Part shown: positions 1-6,773 of the stretch, piece by piece | Layout of the letters: each line of letters starts with the position of its first letter | Numbering within the stretch: the first letter of the stretch is position 1 | DNA from: an uncultured Lachnospiraceae bacterium | GTDB taxonomy: Bacteria; Bacillota; Clostridia; Lachnospirales; Lachnospiraceae | DNA length: 64,000 nucleotides | Assembly: GCA_910585295.1 (NCBI GenBank) | Contig: CAJUDE010000045.1 | Location: forward strand, 1 to 64,000 | Direction of reading: 5' to 3' | Translations under genes and position numbers: made by a program | Notes under the pieces: model-generated | The model's database searches: none | What the model was told of the DNA's origin: nothing | Seen by the model: the letters and a program-made list of their open reading frames with translations, nothing else

Positions 1-1176
1 ATCAATTCGCTTTCAGAGGATGGGGAGCTGATGCTCTCGCTCCTGGCGTCCTTTGCACAGGAGGAGAGCCGGAGCATCTCGGAAAACGTGAAGTGGGGAG
101 TCAGGCGGCGGTTCCAGTCCGGCGAGATCGGGACGGCGAACAAGCACATCCTCGGATACCGGTATGATGAGGATGAGAAAAAATATGTCATCATACCGGA
201 AGAGGCGGAAGCAGTCCGCTGGATGTTCCAGATGTACATTGACGGCGTTTCCTTCCGCCGGATTGCGGAGAACATGAACAGGGTGGGCATCCGCACCACT
301 CTTGGCAACGATTTCCAGGAAGCCTCGGTGCGGCAGCTCATTTTCAACGAGGTCTATGCCGGCAACATCCGGCGGCAGAAATGCTACATGGCGGACCCCA
401 TCACCAAGGCAAAGGTAAAGAACGGCGGGGAGCTGCCGCAGTATTACATGGCAGACTGCCATGAAGCCATCATTGACCGGGAAACCTACGCAAAGGTCCA
501 GGCGGAGATGGAACGGCGGGCGGGGCTTGTCAATCCCGCCTACCCTTTTACAGGGAAGATGAAATGCGGCGTCTGCGGGCAGCCGTTCACACGGAAGAAA
601 GGGACCATAAGGGGGAAGACCTATGTACACTGGATATGCCGCTCCAAAAAGGAGACGGGCATGAGCTGCACCAGCGTGAATTTCAGCGAGGAAGAGCTGG
701 AGCGGATTTCGGCGCGGACGCTTGGAATGGATGAGTTTGACGGGGCTGTGTTTGAAAAGGCTGTCCGGGGCATCACCGTCATGGAAAACGGGGACCTGGA
801 ATTCCATCTCACCGGCGGGGAGACGAAAGTCTGGAAGAACCTGCACCTGGACCCGCCCAGGCACATCGCCACGGTCACGGACTGCTTCCAGGGGAAGATA
901 CGGTGCGCCGCCTGCGGGAATACATACCACCGGGTGAACGGCGCGGGGAAGTGGGTGTACTGGTACTGCATCGGCAAGAAAAGGAAGAATGTGGAGTGCC
1001 ATAACCCGAACTACACCGATTACAAGCTGAGGCAGGTTTCCGCGCACATGATGGGGCTGGAGGAATTTGACGAAGCGGAGTTTGAAAAGCAGATAGAGGA
1101 AATCACGGCATTTCCGGATGGCAGCCTGGAATTCAATTTTTATGGAGGGAGGAAAGAGCGATGGCAAAGAGCGTGA
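1..1176 (+). CDS. Large serine recombinase, 5' truncated by window start
   Basis: The reading frame is open from base 1, so the N-terminal catalytic part (with the nucleophilic serine) lies outside the window. What is visible begins at the end of the resolvase domain (QEESRSISENVKWG), a motif shared with the next gene. A recombinase domain follows, then two successive Cys4 zinc-ribbon modules (CGVC...C...C near base 568 and CAAC...C...C near base 907), each followed by a short helical tail. Large serine recombinases cut and rejoin element and chromosome att sites. The last 16 nt overlap the next recombinase, so the two are translationally coupled. The duplicated zinc-ribbon module is unusual. 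Assignment to the family is firm; the element type is not known. Confidence 0.9.
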   Translation: MNSLSEDGELMLSLLASFAQEESRSISENVKWGVRRRFQSGEIGTANKHILGYRYDEDEKKYVIIPEEAEAVRWMFQMYIDGVSFRRIAENMNRVGIRTTLGNDFQEASVRQLIFNEVYAGNIRRQKCYMADPITKAKVKNGGELPQYYMADCHEAIIDRETYAKVQAEMERRAGLVNPAYPFTGKMKCGVCGQPFTRKKGTIRGKTYVHWICRSKKETGMSCTSVNFSEEELERISARTLGMDEFDGAVFEKAVRGITVMENGDLEFHLTGGETKVWKNLHLDPPRHIATVTDCFQGKIRCAACGNTYHRVNGAGKWVYWYCIGKKRKNVECHNPNYTDYKLRQVSAHMMGLEEFDEAEFEKQIEEITAFPDGSLEFNFYGGRKERWQRA

Positions 1177-2738
1177 TCACGATACCGGCCACGGTGAACA
1201 GGCACACGGCGGCGCCGATAGGCAGCTACAAAAAGCGCAGGGTTGCGGCTTATGCCCGTGTCTCCACCGACCATGAGGAGCAGCAGAGCAGCTACGAGGC
1301 GCAGGTGGACTATTACACGAACTACATCAACGGGCGCGAGGATTGGGAATTCGTATCTGTATATGCGGACGAAGGCATAACCGGCTGCAACACGAAAAAG
1401 CGCGACGGCTTCAACAAAATGGTGGAGGACGCGCTTTCCGGCGCCATCGACCTCATCATCACCAAGAGCGTCTCCCGCTTCGCAAGGAACACGGTGGACA
1501 GCCTCACGACCATCCGGAAGCTGAAGGAGAACAGGGTGGAGTGCTACTTCGAGAAAGAGAACATCTGGACGTTTGACAGCAAGGGCGGGCTGCTCCTTAC
1601 CATCATGTCCTCGCTGGCGCAGGAGGAGAGCCGGAGCATCTCGGAGAACTGCACCTGGGGGCAGAGGAAGCGGTTCGCGGACGGCAAGGTCACGGTGCCG
1701 TTCAAGCGGTTCCTGGGCTACGACCGGGGCGAAGATGGAAACCTCGTCATCAACGAGGAACAGGCGGAGACCGTCCGCAGGATTTACGGCCTCTTCCTGC
1801 AGGGGCGCTCGCCCCACGCAATCGCAAAACTGCTGACGGCGGAGGGCATCCCATCGCCCGGCGGCAAGGAGGCATGGTCTTCCAGCACGGTCAAAAGCAT
1901 TCTTACCAACGAAAAATATAAAGGCGACGCTCTCCTGCAGAAGGTGTACACGGTGGACTTCCTCACCAAGCAGAAGAAGGTAAACGAGGGCGAGGTGCCG
2001 CAGTATTATGTGGAGAACAACCACCAGGCCATCATCAGCCCGTCCGTGTTCGAGGAGGCGCAGCACCAGATGGCGGCCAGGCATTCCGGGAAGAACCGGG
2101 CGGGCAGCATGGGCGTATTCTCCGGCCGGATAAAATGTGCGGACTGCGGGGGCTGGTATGGCTCCAAGGTGTGGCATTCCAACAGCAAGTACCGCAAGAC
2201 CATCTGGCAGTGCAACCACAAGTTTGACGGCGGGGAGAAATGCGGCACGCCCCACCTTGACGAGGAAACCATCAAACAGCTTTTCCTGAAAGCGGCCAAT
2301 GCCATCTTTGCAGAAAAGGACGGGGTGCGGGAGGATTACGATTCCATAAAAGACACGCTTTTCGGCACCGCGGAGCTGGAGACGGAGCGCCTGCGGCTGC
2401 AGGAGGAGATGAACGTGGTGGCGGAGCTGATTGAACAGTGCGTGGCGGAGAATGCCCGCGTCGCCCTTGACCAGACGGAGTACCAGAAAAAGTATGACGG
2501 GCTGGCGGGGCGGTTCAACAGGGCGAAGGGGCGGCTTTCGGAAGTCAGCCAGGCCATCACGGAGCGGCAGGCGAAGCGGGAGAAGATCGGGAGGTTTGTT
2601 TCCGCCCTGGAAAAGCGGGACGGCCCGCTCACGGAATTTAACGAGGACGACTGGTACAGCCTTGTGGAGTACGCCACGGTGTACAGCAGGGAGGACATCC
2701 GCTTCACTTTCAAGAACGGGATGGAGATAAAGGCATGA
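1161..2738 (+). CDS. Large serine recombinase (site-specific integrase family)
   Basis: Complete 525-residue large serine recombinase. The resolvase domain carries the catalytic serine in YARVSTD (Ser35), the ITG motif near residue 73 and SRFARN at 105-110. A recombinase domain follows, then one zinc ribbon with Cys326, Cys329, Cys351 and Cys361, and a C-terminal coiled coil (about 385-475) of the kind that controls synapsis. The protein should integrate or excise a mobile element through att sites. It overlaps the preceding recombinase by 16 nt, and such pairs are common at one end of Lachnospiraceae integrative elements. G+C looks higher than in the genes after 2.8 kb, consistent with transfer. 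A hairpin terminator follows the stop. Confidence 0.93.
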   Translation: MAKSVITIPATVNRHTAAPIGSYKKRRVAAYARVSTDHEEQQSSYEAQVDYYTNYINGREDWEFVSVYADEGITGCNTKKRDGFNKMVEDALSGAIDLIITKSVSRFARNTVDSLTTIRKLKENRVECYFEKENIWTFDSKGGLLLTIMSSLAQEESRSISENCTWGQRKRFADGKVTVPFKRFLGYDRGEDGNLVINEEQAETVRRIYGLFLQGRSPHAIAKLLTAEGIPSPGGKEAWSSSTVKSILTNEKYKGDALLQKVYTVDFLTKQKKVNEGEVPQYYVENNHQAIISPSVFEEAQHQMAARHSGKNRAGSMGVFSGRIKCADCGGWYGSKVWHSNSKYRKTIWQCNHKFDGGEKCGTPHLDEETIKQLFLKAANAIFAEKDGVREDYDSIKDTLFGTAELETERLRLQEEMNVVAELIEQCVAENARVALDQTEYQKKYDGLAGRFNRAKGRLSEVSQAITERQAKREKIGRFVSALEKRDGPLTEFNEDDWYSLVEYATVYSREDIRFTFKNGMEIKA

Positions 2739-2746
2739 GAATATAG

Positions 2747-2781
2747 TCCCCCGGAGCAGGGAAGAAAACGGCTCCGGGGGA
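2747..2781 (+). terminator. Hairpin terminator after recombinase pair
   Basis: A perfect 11-bp inverted repeat (2747-2757 with 2771-2781; TCCCCCGGAGC and its complement) encloses a 13-nt loop just after the recombinase stop. The downstream T tract is weak, so it may be only a partial or stabilising terminator. It could also mark the end of the mobile element. Confidence 0.6.
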
Positions 2782-2820
2782 TTCTGTGTGGTTAATGTTT
2801 ATGCTGCTATTTGTGTGGGA

Positions 2821-3822
2821 TCATGCTTTGATGGGAAAGCTGATTTCTGCATCATTCTTTGGCTTTATCTGGAATACCATCCGCCACTGCACTTCTGACA
2901 CAGGCTCAAAATGCAGGGAGGAAGCTGCCATCCGTTTGTCAGGAGCGGCATTTTTCCCGGCCATAAAAACTGCTGTGGGGCCGTCTGGCCCGCCCGGCTG
3001 CCCTTGGGCATCACCCATTCTTGGGCGGTCGCCTTCTGCGCAGTCGCGGATGCAAAAAAGGCTGCGGTCTATTTCTGGTGCAATGCTGTAAGAGAGTATC
3101 TGGCAGTATTCTGGGTAAACCACACCTTTCGCTCCAATTTCTGCGAAGCTGTTCCTGATCTGTTCGCAGCCATGTAGTGTCAGGGTGTATTCCTGACCGG
3201 TTATGGGATGGGCTGTCTTTACCGTTTTGCTATCGCAGGAAACGCCAGAGGAAAAATGCCCCGCAGTGATGGAGATTAAGTTTGCCTGGAAAGCAAGTGA
3301 TATTTTCTGAGGGGACAGTATCGGTTCTCCGTCCCAGTCATAGCAAAGCCGTTCAAAATACCAGCAGCATTCCCTGTCGCAGGCATAAGCATCCATCCAT
3401 TCCTCCGCAGTTTTGTTATTTTCAAAACCGTCTTCGCTGGCAGGTACATTCCCCATCTGAATTACATTTTCCGGATACCATCTCAGGCTGCTGCTCATGT
3501 GGCGCACCAGTGGCGTACCATCAAGGCATATTTCTACGGCAAATTCCCTGCTTCCGGGGTTGTCCGCATCTATCTGTTCAAATTCTTCTGGGGTTTTTAG
3601 GGACATCCGCCGCGCATAATCCCATTTTTTCAGGAATGCCGCCATATCCTCTATCGGGATTTTTGCGCATACATCAAGGGCGGCGCCTGCTTTGCCTACA
3701 TAGACTGCTGGGATAAGTATTTCCTGTTCGCCCCATAGAAAAGAGTGATTGACAGGGAGGGCTGTCAGCTTGGTTTCAGGCGAGCCTTTCCCCCATATAT
3801 TGTTATCATGGTATACGTCCAT
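2821..3822 (-). CDS. Hypothetical protein, 333 aa
   Basis: I do not recognise a family. The ATG at 3822 is chosen over an upstream in-frame ATG because AAGGAGG (3831-3837) lies 8 nt before it. The product is soluble, without signal peptide or membrane segment, acidic and rich in Trp, Tyr and Cys. It opens with MDVYHDNNIWGKG and later contains HPITGQEYTL, a phrase suggesting a beta-rich fold, but no function follows from it. The gene is convergent with the recombinase pair and divergent from the mobile-DNA debris to the right, so it may be cargo of an element or old chromosomal DNA. Full length and good ribosome-binding site argue that it is real. Confidence 0.7.
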   Translation of the reverse strand: MDVYHDNNIWGKGSPETKLTALPVNHSFLWGEQEILIPAVYVGKAGAALDVCAKIPIEDMAAFLKKWDYARRMSLKTPEEFEQIDADNPGSREFAVEICLDGTPLVRHMSSSLRWYPENVIQMGNVPASEDGFENNKTAEEWMDAYACDRECCWYFERLCYDWDGEPILSPQKISLAFQANLISITAGHFSSGVSCDSKTVKTAHPITGQEYTLTLHGCEQIRNSFAEIGAKGVVYPEYCQILSYSIAPEIDRSLFCIRDCAEGDRPRMGDAQGQPGGPDGPTAVFMAGKNAAPDKRMAASSLHFEPVSEVQWRMVFQIKPKNDAEISFPIKA

Positions 3823-3901
3823 TCCGTGTGCCTCCTTAAGTGTCCAATGAAGCAATTATACCACGGATGCCAGGATATTTCCAAAGCTTTTGATTTTTTA
3901 T

Positions 3902-4030
3902 GGGAAAAATCACGGAGTATAGGAAAAATCGTGGAGTATGGGGAAAAATCACGGGGTATAGGAAAAATCATGGAGTATGATAAAAAATCGCGGGGTATCG
4001 GTAAAAAATCATGGGGTTTAATGAAAAATC
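3902..4030. repeat. Minisatellite, seven units of 19-21 bp
   Basis: Seven adjacent units share the core AAAAATC followed by a variable RYGGRGTAT. The AAAAATC cores start at 3905, 3924, 3944, 3963, 3983, 4004 and 4024, so the step is 19, 20, 19, 20, 21, 20. Units are contiguous with no spacers, so this is not a CRISPR array. The array runs straight into a headless recombinase fragment, and its near-39-bp double step keeps a frame open on both strands. A short AT-rich stretch (3823-3901) before it holds nothing else recognisable. Confidence 0.85.
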
Positions 4031-4439
4031 AAATTGTATCAAAGACAGCGTTTACATAGATGACGGAATATCGGGCACGACCTTTGAGCGTGAGGGATTG
4101 CAAGCCATGCTTGTAGAGGTTGAGAAAGGCAATATCGGAACAATCATTGTGAAAGACATGGGCCGTTTAGGTAGAAACTATGTGCAAATGGGAATGTTAC
4201 GGGAACAGTTGCGTAGGGCAAATGTAAGATTGATTGCAGTCAACGAGGGCGTTGGCACAGGTTCGGGATTTGATGATGATTTCCTTCCGTTCCGCGATGT
4301 AATCAATGAATACTATGCAAAGGGCATCAGCAAGAAAATCAAGTCCAATTTTAAGGCAGAAGGTGAAAGCGGAAAGCACGTTGCGAGCAGTCCGCCTTAT
4401 GGTTATCTGAAAGACAGTGAGGATAAAAACAAATATTAA
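4011..4439 (+). pseudogene. Serine recombinase fragment (TndX/Tn-type), both ends missing
   Basis: From about 4044 the frame reads VYIDDGISGTTFEREG..., VKDMGRLGRNYVQMG and PPYGYLKD. These are the central and late parts of the resolvase domain of Tn4451/Tn5397/Tn1549-type large serine recombinases. The N-terminal strand with the catalytic serine is missing; the minisatellite sits in its place. The recombinase and zinc-ribbon domains after PPYGY are also missing. A stop follows EDKNKY, where another remnant begins in a different frame. It cannot be a functional recombinase. The local sequence is AT-rich, unlike the intact recombinases at 1-2.7 kb, so it comes from a different element. Confidence 0.85.
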
Positions 4440-4615
4440 TACAATACCCATCTAAAAGACCAATGAGGATTATTGCGCTTATAAAGATTGCAGAACAAAT
4501 GGACACAAACAGGAAATATACAGAAAAAGAAATAAACGAAATCATTAGGTTGAATATTGCGTTTGGCGACATAGAGTTAATTCGCAGAGAAATGTACCAA
4601 TACAAACAAGCATGA
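4424..4615 (+). pseudogene. DUF2087 domain remnant
   Basis: In the second frame the sequence reads IQYPSKRPMRIIALIKIAE, then YTEKEINEII, then IELIRREM. This matches the layout of DUF2087 (PSKR, YtEkEvNeil, D..lLRReLid), a domain often found at the C terminus of small HTH or GNAT proteins. It starts abruptly at the break of the recombinase fragment, with no HTH or start region, and ends at TGA 4613-4615. An internal ATG at 4463 would give a 50-residue peptide. It is most simply a remnant joined to the recombinase by a deletion. The stop overlaps the ATG of the next small frame (ATGA). Confidence 0.55.
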
Positions 4616-4767
4616 GAGAATGTCAGCGCATTTTTGAAAGTATTGAACATTTTTACGGGTATTTAGAGGTTGAATGTTGTGATAGATTAGGTTTATGTTC
4701 AGTGGAATATATAGATGCAGTGGAACAAAGGAAAGGTGAAATTATAGAATTTTGCAATAAGATTTAA
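4612..4767 (+). CDS. Small hypothetical ORF, 51 aa
   Basis: This frame opens at ATG 4612, which overlaps the TGA of the DUF2087 remnant in an ATGA arrangement, and closes at TAA 4765. The peptide is acidic, rich in Glu and Cys, with a central YIDAVEQRKGEIIEF helix. No family is recognised. It could be a small partner gene once coupled to the DUF2087 protein, or the tail of the same broken gene. It lies within mobile-element debris, so its expression is doubtful. Confidence 0.3.
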   Translation: MRECQRIFESIEHFYGYLEVECCDRLGLCSVEYIDAVEQRKGEIIEFCNKI

Positions 4768-4868
4768 CTAAATTCTAATTGTCGGCTAACATTACCATAA
4801 CTACAACTGAATAAGTAACATAGTGTCAGAGCGTATAGAAAACAGAGAGAATTTTACGGAAAATTCAG

Positions 4869-4897
4869 TTTTCAAAAGACATTGTCTGATGTATAAT
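4869..4897 (+). promoter_or_regulatory. Putative promoter for the Rpn-like relic
   Basis: TTTTCA (4869-4874) and TATAAT (4892-4897) are 17 nt apart. The TTG start of the Rpn relic lies 27 nt beyond the -10. The -10 is perfect, the -35 is weak. The stretch 4768-4868 before it is AT-rich and shows nothing else. Confidence 0.5.
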
Positions 4898-4923
4898 AAA
4901 AGCAGTGGAATAAGGTGATATTT

Positions 4924-5471
4924 TTGAATACAACAGTGCAGACACATCAACAGGATTTAGAACGTTTGAAATCACTTCGATATATGGACGATGATTTTAT
5001 GACAGTTATGTTATTTTTATTACAGAAAATGATGTTATAGAAAAAAATCAAGCTATATATCACATACAGCGGTATGTGGAAACCAACGAGGGAATGGAAT
5101 TGCTTGGTGACGGTTCGCATATTATATATGTTAATGGGAAATACAGGGGCAACGATGAAATCGGAAAACTGATGCACGATTTTTCATGCACCAATCCCGA
5201 TGATATGAATTATGAAGTGCTTGCTAAAAAGGCAAGATATTTTAAGCAAGATGAGAAAGGAGTTGCGGCTATGTGTAAAATTATGGAAGATATGAGGAAT
5301 GAAGCGGCAAGAGAGGCGGCACAAAAGGCAGAGTTAAAAAGTGCAAAGGAAACCGCAGAAAGATTGATAAAAAAGGGAAAAATGACGCTTGAAGAAATTG
5401 CAGAGTGCGTTCCTCTATTATCACTTGATGAACTAAGAGAAATTGAAATGAGAGTTATGCAGTTAGCATAA
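4924..5471 (+). pseudogene. Rpn family PD-(D/E)XK nuclease, internal deletion with frameshift
   Basis: A TTG start behind AAGGTGAT opens a frame with the N terminus typical of Rpn/PDDEXK putative transposases (LERLKSLRYMDDDFMTV). It runs into a stop at 5038. From 5001 a second frame carries the C-terminal part (SYVIFITENDVIEKNQAIYHI, GDGSHIIYVNGKYRG, LMHDFSC) and a charged tail ending at 5471. The central catalytic block, roughly 100 or more residues with the PD-(D/E)XK residues, is absent. The two halves join around 5001-5008, so one deletion removed the active site and shifted the frame. The intact family promotes RecA-independent recombination; this copy should not cut DNA. An 11-bp stem terminator follows. 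Confidence 0.85.
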
Positions 5472-5510
5472 TCAATCGTATCAATCAAAATCAAATATAA
5501 TAACAGCGTT

Positions 5511-5550
5511 AGAGCATATAGGAACTGAAATCTATATGCTCTATTTTTTT
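5511..5550 (+). terminator. Rho-independent terminator after Rpn relic
   Basis: A perfect 11-bp stem (AGAGCATATAG at 5511-5521 with CTATATGCTCT at 5532-5542) and a 10-nt loop are followed by ATTTTTTT. This is a strong intrinsic terminator and is still intact although the gene is dead. Confidence 0.88.
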
Positions 5551-5567
5551 GCCATTAAGGAGGAATA

Positions 5568-5768
5568 ATGGGCGATAACATTCAGACCAACATCACAGGA
5601 CGATTAACGCCCTGTTTGCAACAGAAGATTGACAAGACAAGGTATTTAGTTGAGGTACATTTTTCTGATGCGAGTACCCAAAGCATAAAGGATAAGTTAA
5701 AACGTGTCATTGTCCATGATTTAGAGCATGGGAAACAGGGCAGACCAAGAAAAAGTGATGAAAAATGA
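5568..5768 (+). CDS. TnpW-like transposon-encoded small protein
   Basis: A 66-residue basic protein with a strong site (AAGGAGG, 8 nt before ATG). It reads ...KTRYLVEVHFSDASTQSIKDKLKRVI... with a basic tail ending GKQGRPRKSDEK. The pattern of a 'T.YLV.v.fs..at.t...Kl.rli' core is that of the small TnpW proteins encoded on Tn1549-like elements and their relatives, whose role is unknown. It sits between other relics of mobile DNA with no transfer or integration genes around it, so it is probably an orphan left by an element. The family call rests on pattern recognition alone. Confidence 0.55.
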   Translation: MGDNIQTNITGRLTPCLQQKIDKTRYLVEVHFSDASTQSIKDKLKRVIVHDLEHGKQGRPRKSDEK

Positions 5769-5777
5769 TGAATATGT

Positions 5778-6313
5778 CGAATCTTTCCAGAGTTAGTTGA
5801 AAAAGGATATGGCGGGTCGGATGCCGCGGTCCGTATGTTTGCCACAAGGGAGCGCAAGATCATGAAGGAGAAACTGCCCGGCAAGGGGGTTCCGGTGAAA
5901 AGATTGAATGGAAATGGCTGGTCAGCCTGTTGTACCGGCCGATTGACAAAATTTCATCCATCAGCGCGGAGCAGCTTGACCGAATTATAGGGGAATATCC
6001 AGTCATAGGTCGTGTTTATGATGCTGTGCCAGGCTTTAAACAGACGTTGTTAGGCAAAAAAGAATCTGAACTTGATAAATGGCTGGAAGAAACGGACTCC
6101 CTGGAAATAGATGAATTAAGCAGTTTTACAAACGGGATCAGGAGAGATATTGCGGCAGTAAAAAATGCAATTTTGCTTGATTATAATAATGGACTTGCGG
6201 AGGGAAGCGTAAATAAGCTAAAGGTTGTCAAAAGGGTCATGTATGGTCGCAACGGCTTTGAGATGCTGAAAGGAAAGCTGTTGCGGCTTGAGTTAAAACG
6301 CAAAATCAACTAA
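5778..6313 (+). pseudogene. Transposase C-terminal remnant (ISL3-like), frameshifted
   Basis: The first frame (5778 to about 5895) reads PELVEKGYGGSDAAVRMFATRERK without a start codon. After a frameshift between about 5880 and 5900 a second frame continues EKIEWKWLVSLLYRPIDKISS and ends with YNNGLAEGSVNKLKVVKRVMYGR and LLRLELKRKIN. The ...NGLAEG.vNkiK..KR.mYGR.gf..l..rll... ending is the C-terminal DDE-transposase signature of ISL3-type insertion sequences. The N-terminal zinc finger and most of the catalytic domain are missing, so the element is dead. No terminal inverted repeats are seen. The relic abuts the feoA promoter region. Confidence 0.75.
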
Positions 6314-6395
6314 CTTTGGAAAGATTCAATATGTCCTTGACAAGTAGCAACAGGCTTGCCCACTTTGTTTTTCTCTATATCAGGCATATTTTCTG

Positions 6396-6424
6396 TTGAT
6401 AATCATTATCATTTAGAGTATAAT
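6396..6424 (+). promoter_or_regulatory. feo promoter overlapped by a perfect Fur box
   Basis: TTGATA (6396-6401) and TATAAT (6419-6424) are 17 nt apart. TGATAATCATTATCA (6397-6411) is an exact 7-1-7 palindrome equal to the classical Fur box and covers the -35 and spacer. An iron-loaded Fur protein bound here would block RNA polymerase, so feoAB should be made only when iron is scarce. The feoA start is 100 nt downstream, leaving a leader of about 90 nt. Confidence 0.88.
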
Positions 6425-6524
6425 GATCTGTGGAAAAGTCGAATATCCGTACCAGCACGGCTGCTTGGCCCACTGCTAACGGAAAGGAACGCTTTACAGA
6501 TAAAGGAGAATAAAGGAGCATTGT

Positions 6525-6773
6525 ATGACAATTATGGATGGAAGTATTAACGGGACATATGTCGTAACAGACATTTCCATGGAAGGGAACATTATGCGGC
6601 GGTTAGAATCGCTGGGGATAAACAGCGGCACGAAACTGCAGATGATGAACCGGAAACGGAATGGGACAGTGATTATTAAAGTCCGGGGGACGCGCTGGGC
6701 CATTGGCAGGGATATTGCGGGGGGAATTTTGGTAAAGCCTGCAAAGGAGGGGATGTCAGATGGAAATCATTAA
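6525..6773 (+). CDS. feoA: Ferrous iron transport protein A
   Basis: An 82-residue SH3-like FeoA protein with the family pattern (RLESLGI..GTKLQMM.RKRNGTVIIKV.GTRWAIGRDIAGGILV). FeoA is a small cytoplasmic protein that works with the FeoB permease, probably by binding its G domain. AAAGGAG stands 7 nt before the ATG. The 3' end overlaps feoB by 14 nt, indicating one operon with coupled translation. The operon lies behind the Fur-box promoter at 6396-6424. Shadow frames over the leader are not genes. Confidence 0.93.
   Translation: MTIMDGSINGTYVVTDISMEGNIMRRLESLGINSGTKLQMMNRKRNGTVIIKVRGTRWAIGRDIAGGILVKPAKEGMSDGNH

Noticed and set aside
13..1167. Long minus-strand open frame opposite the first recombinase
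   Set aside because: It is the shadow of a GC-rich coding strand; the plus frame has clear recombinase and zinc-ribbon motifs, the minus frame has none.
3902..4030. Possible CRISPR array
   Set aside because: Units are contiguous and degenerate with no unique spacers, and no cas genes are present. The same holds for the repeats at 27935-28042.
3745..4059. Plus- and minus-strand frames across the minisatellite
   Set aside because: They are open only because the repeat step is close to a multiple of three in pairs; no RBS and no sequence outside the repeat supports a protein.
4463..4615. Free-standing 50-aa gene for the DUF2087 peptide
   Set aside because: Homology extends upstream of the ATG without a start or RBS, so a remnant is more likely than a designed small gene.
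6356..6550. 64-aa plus-strand frame before feoA
   Set aside because: It runs through the Fur box and promoter and has no RBS.
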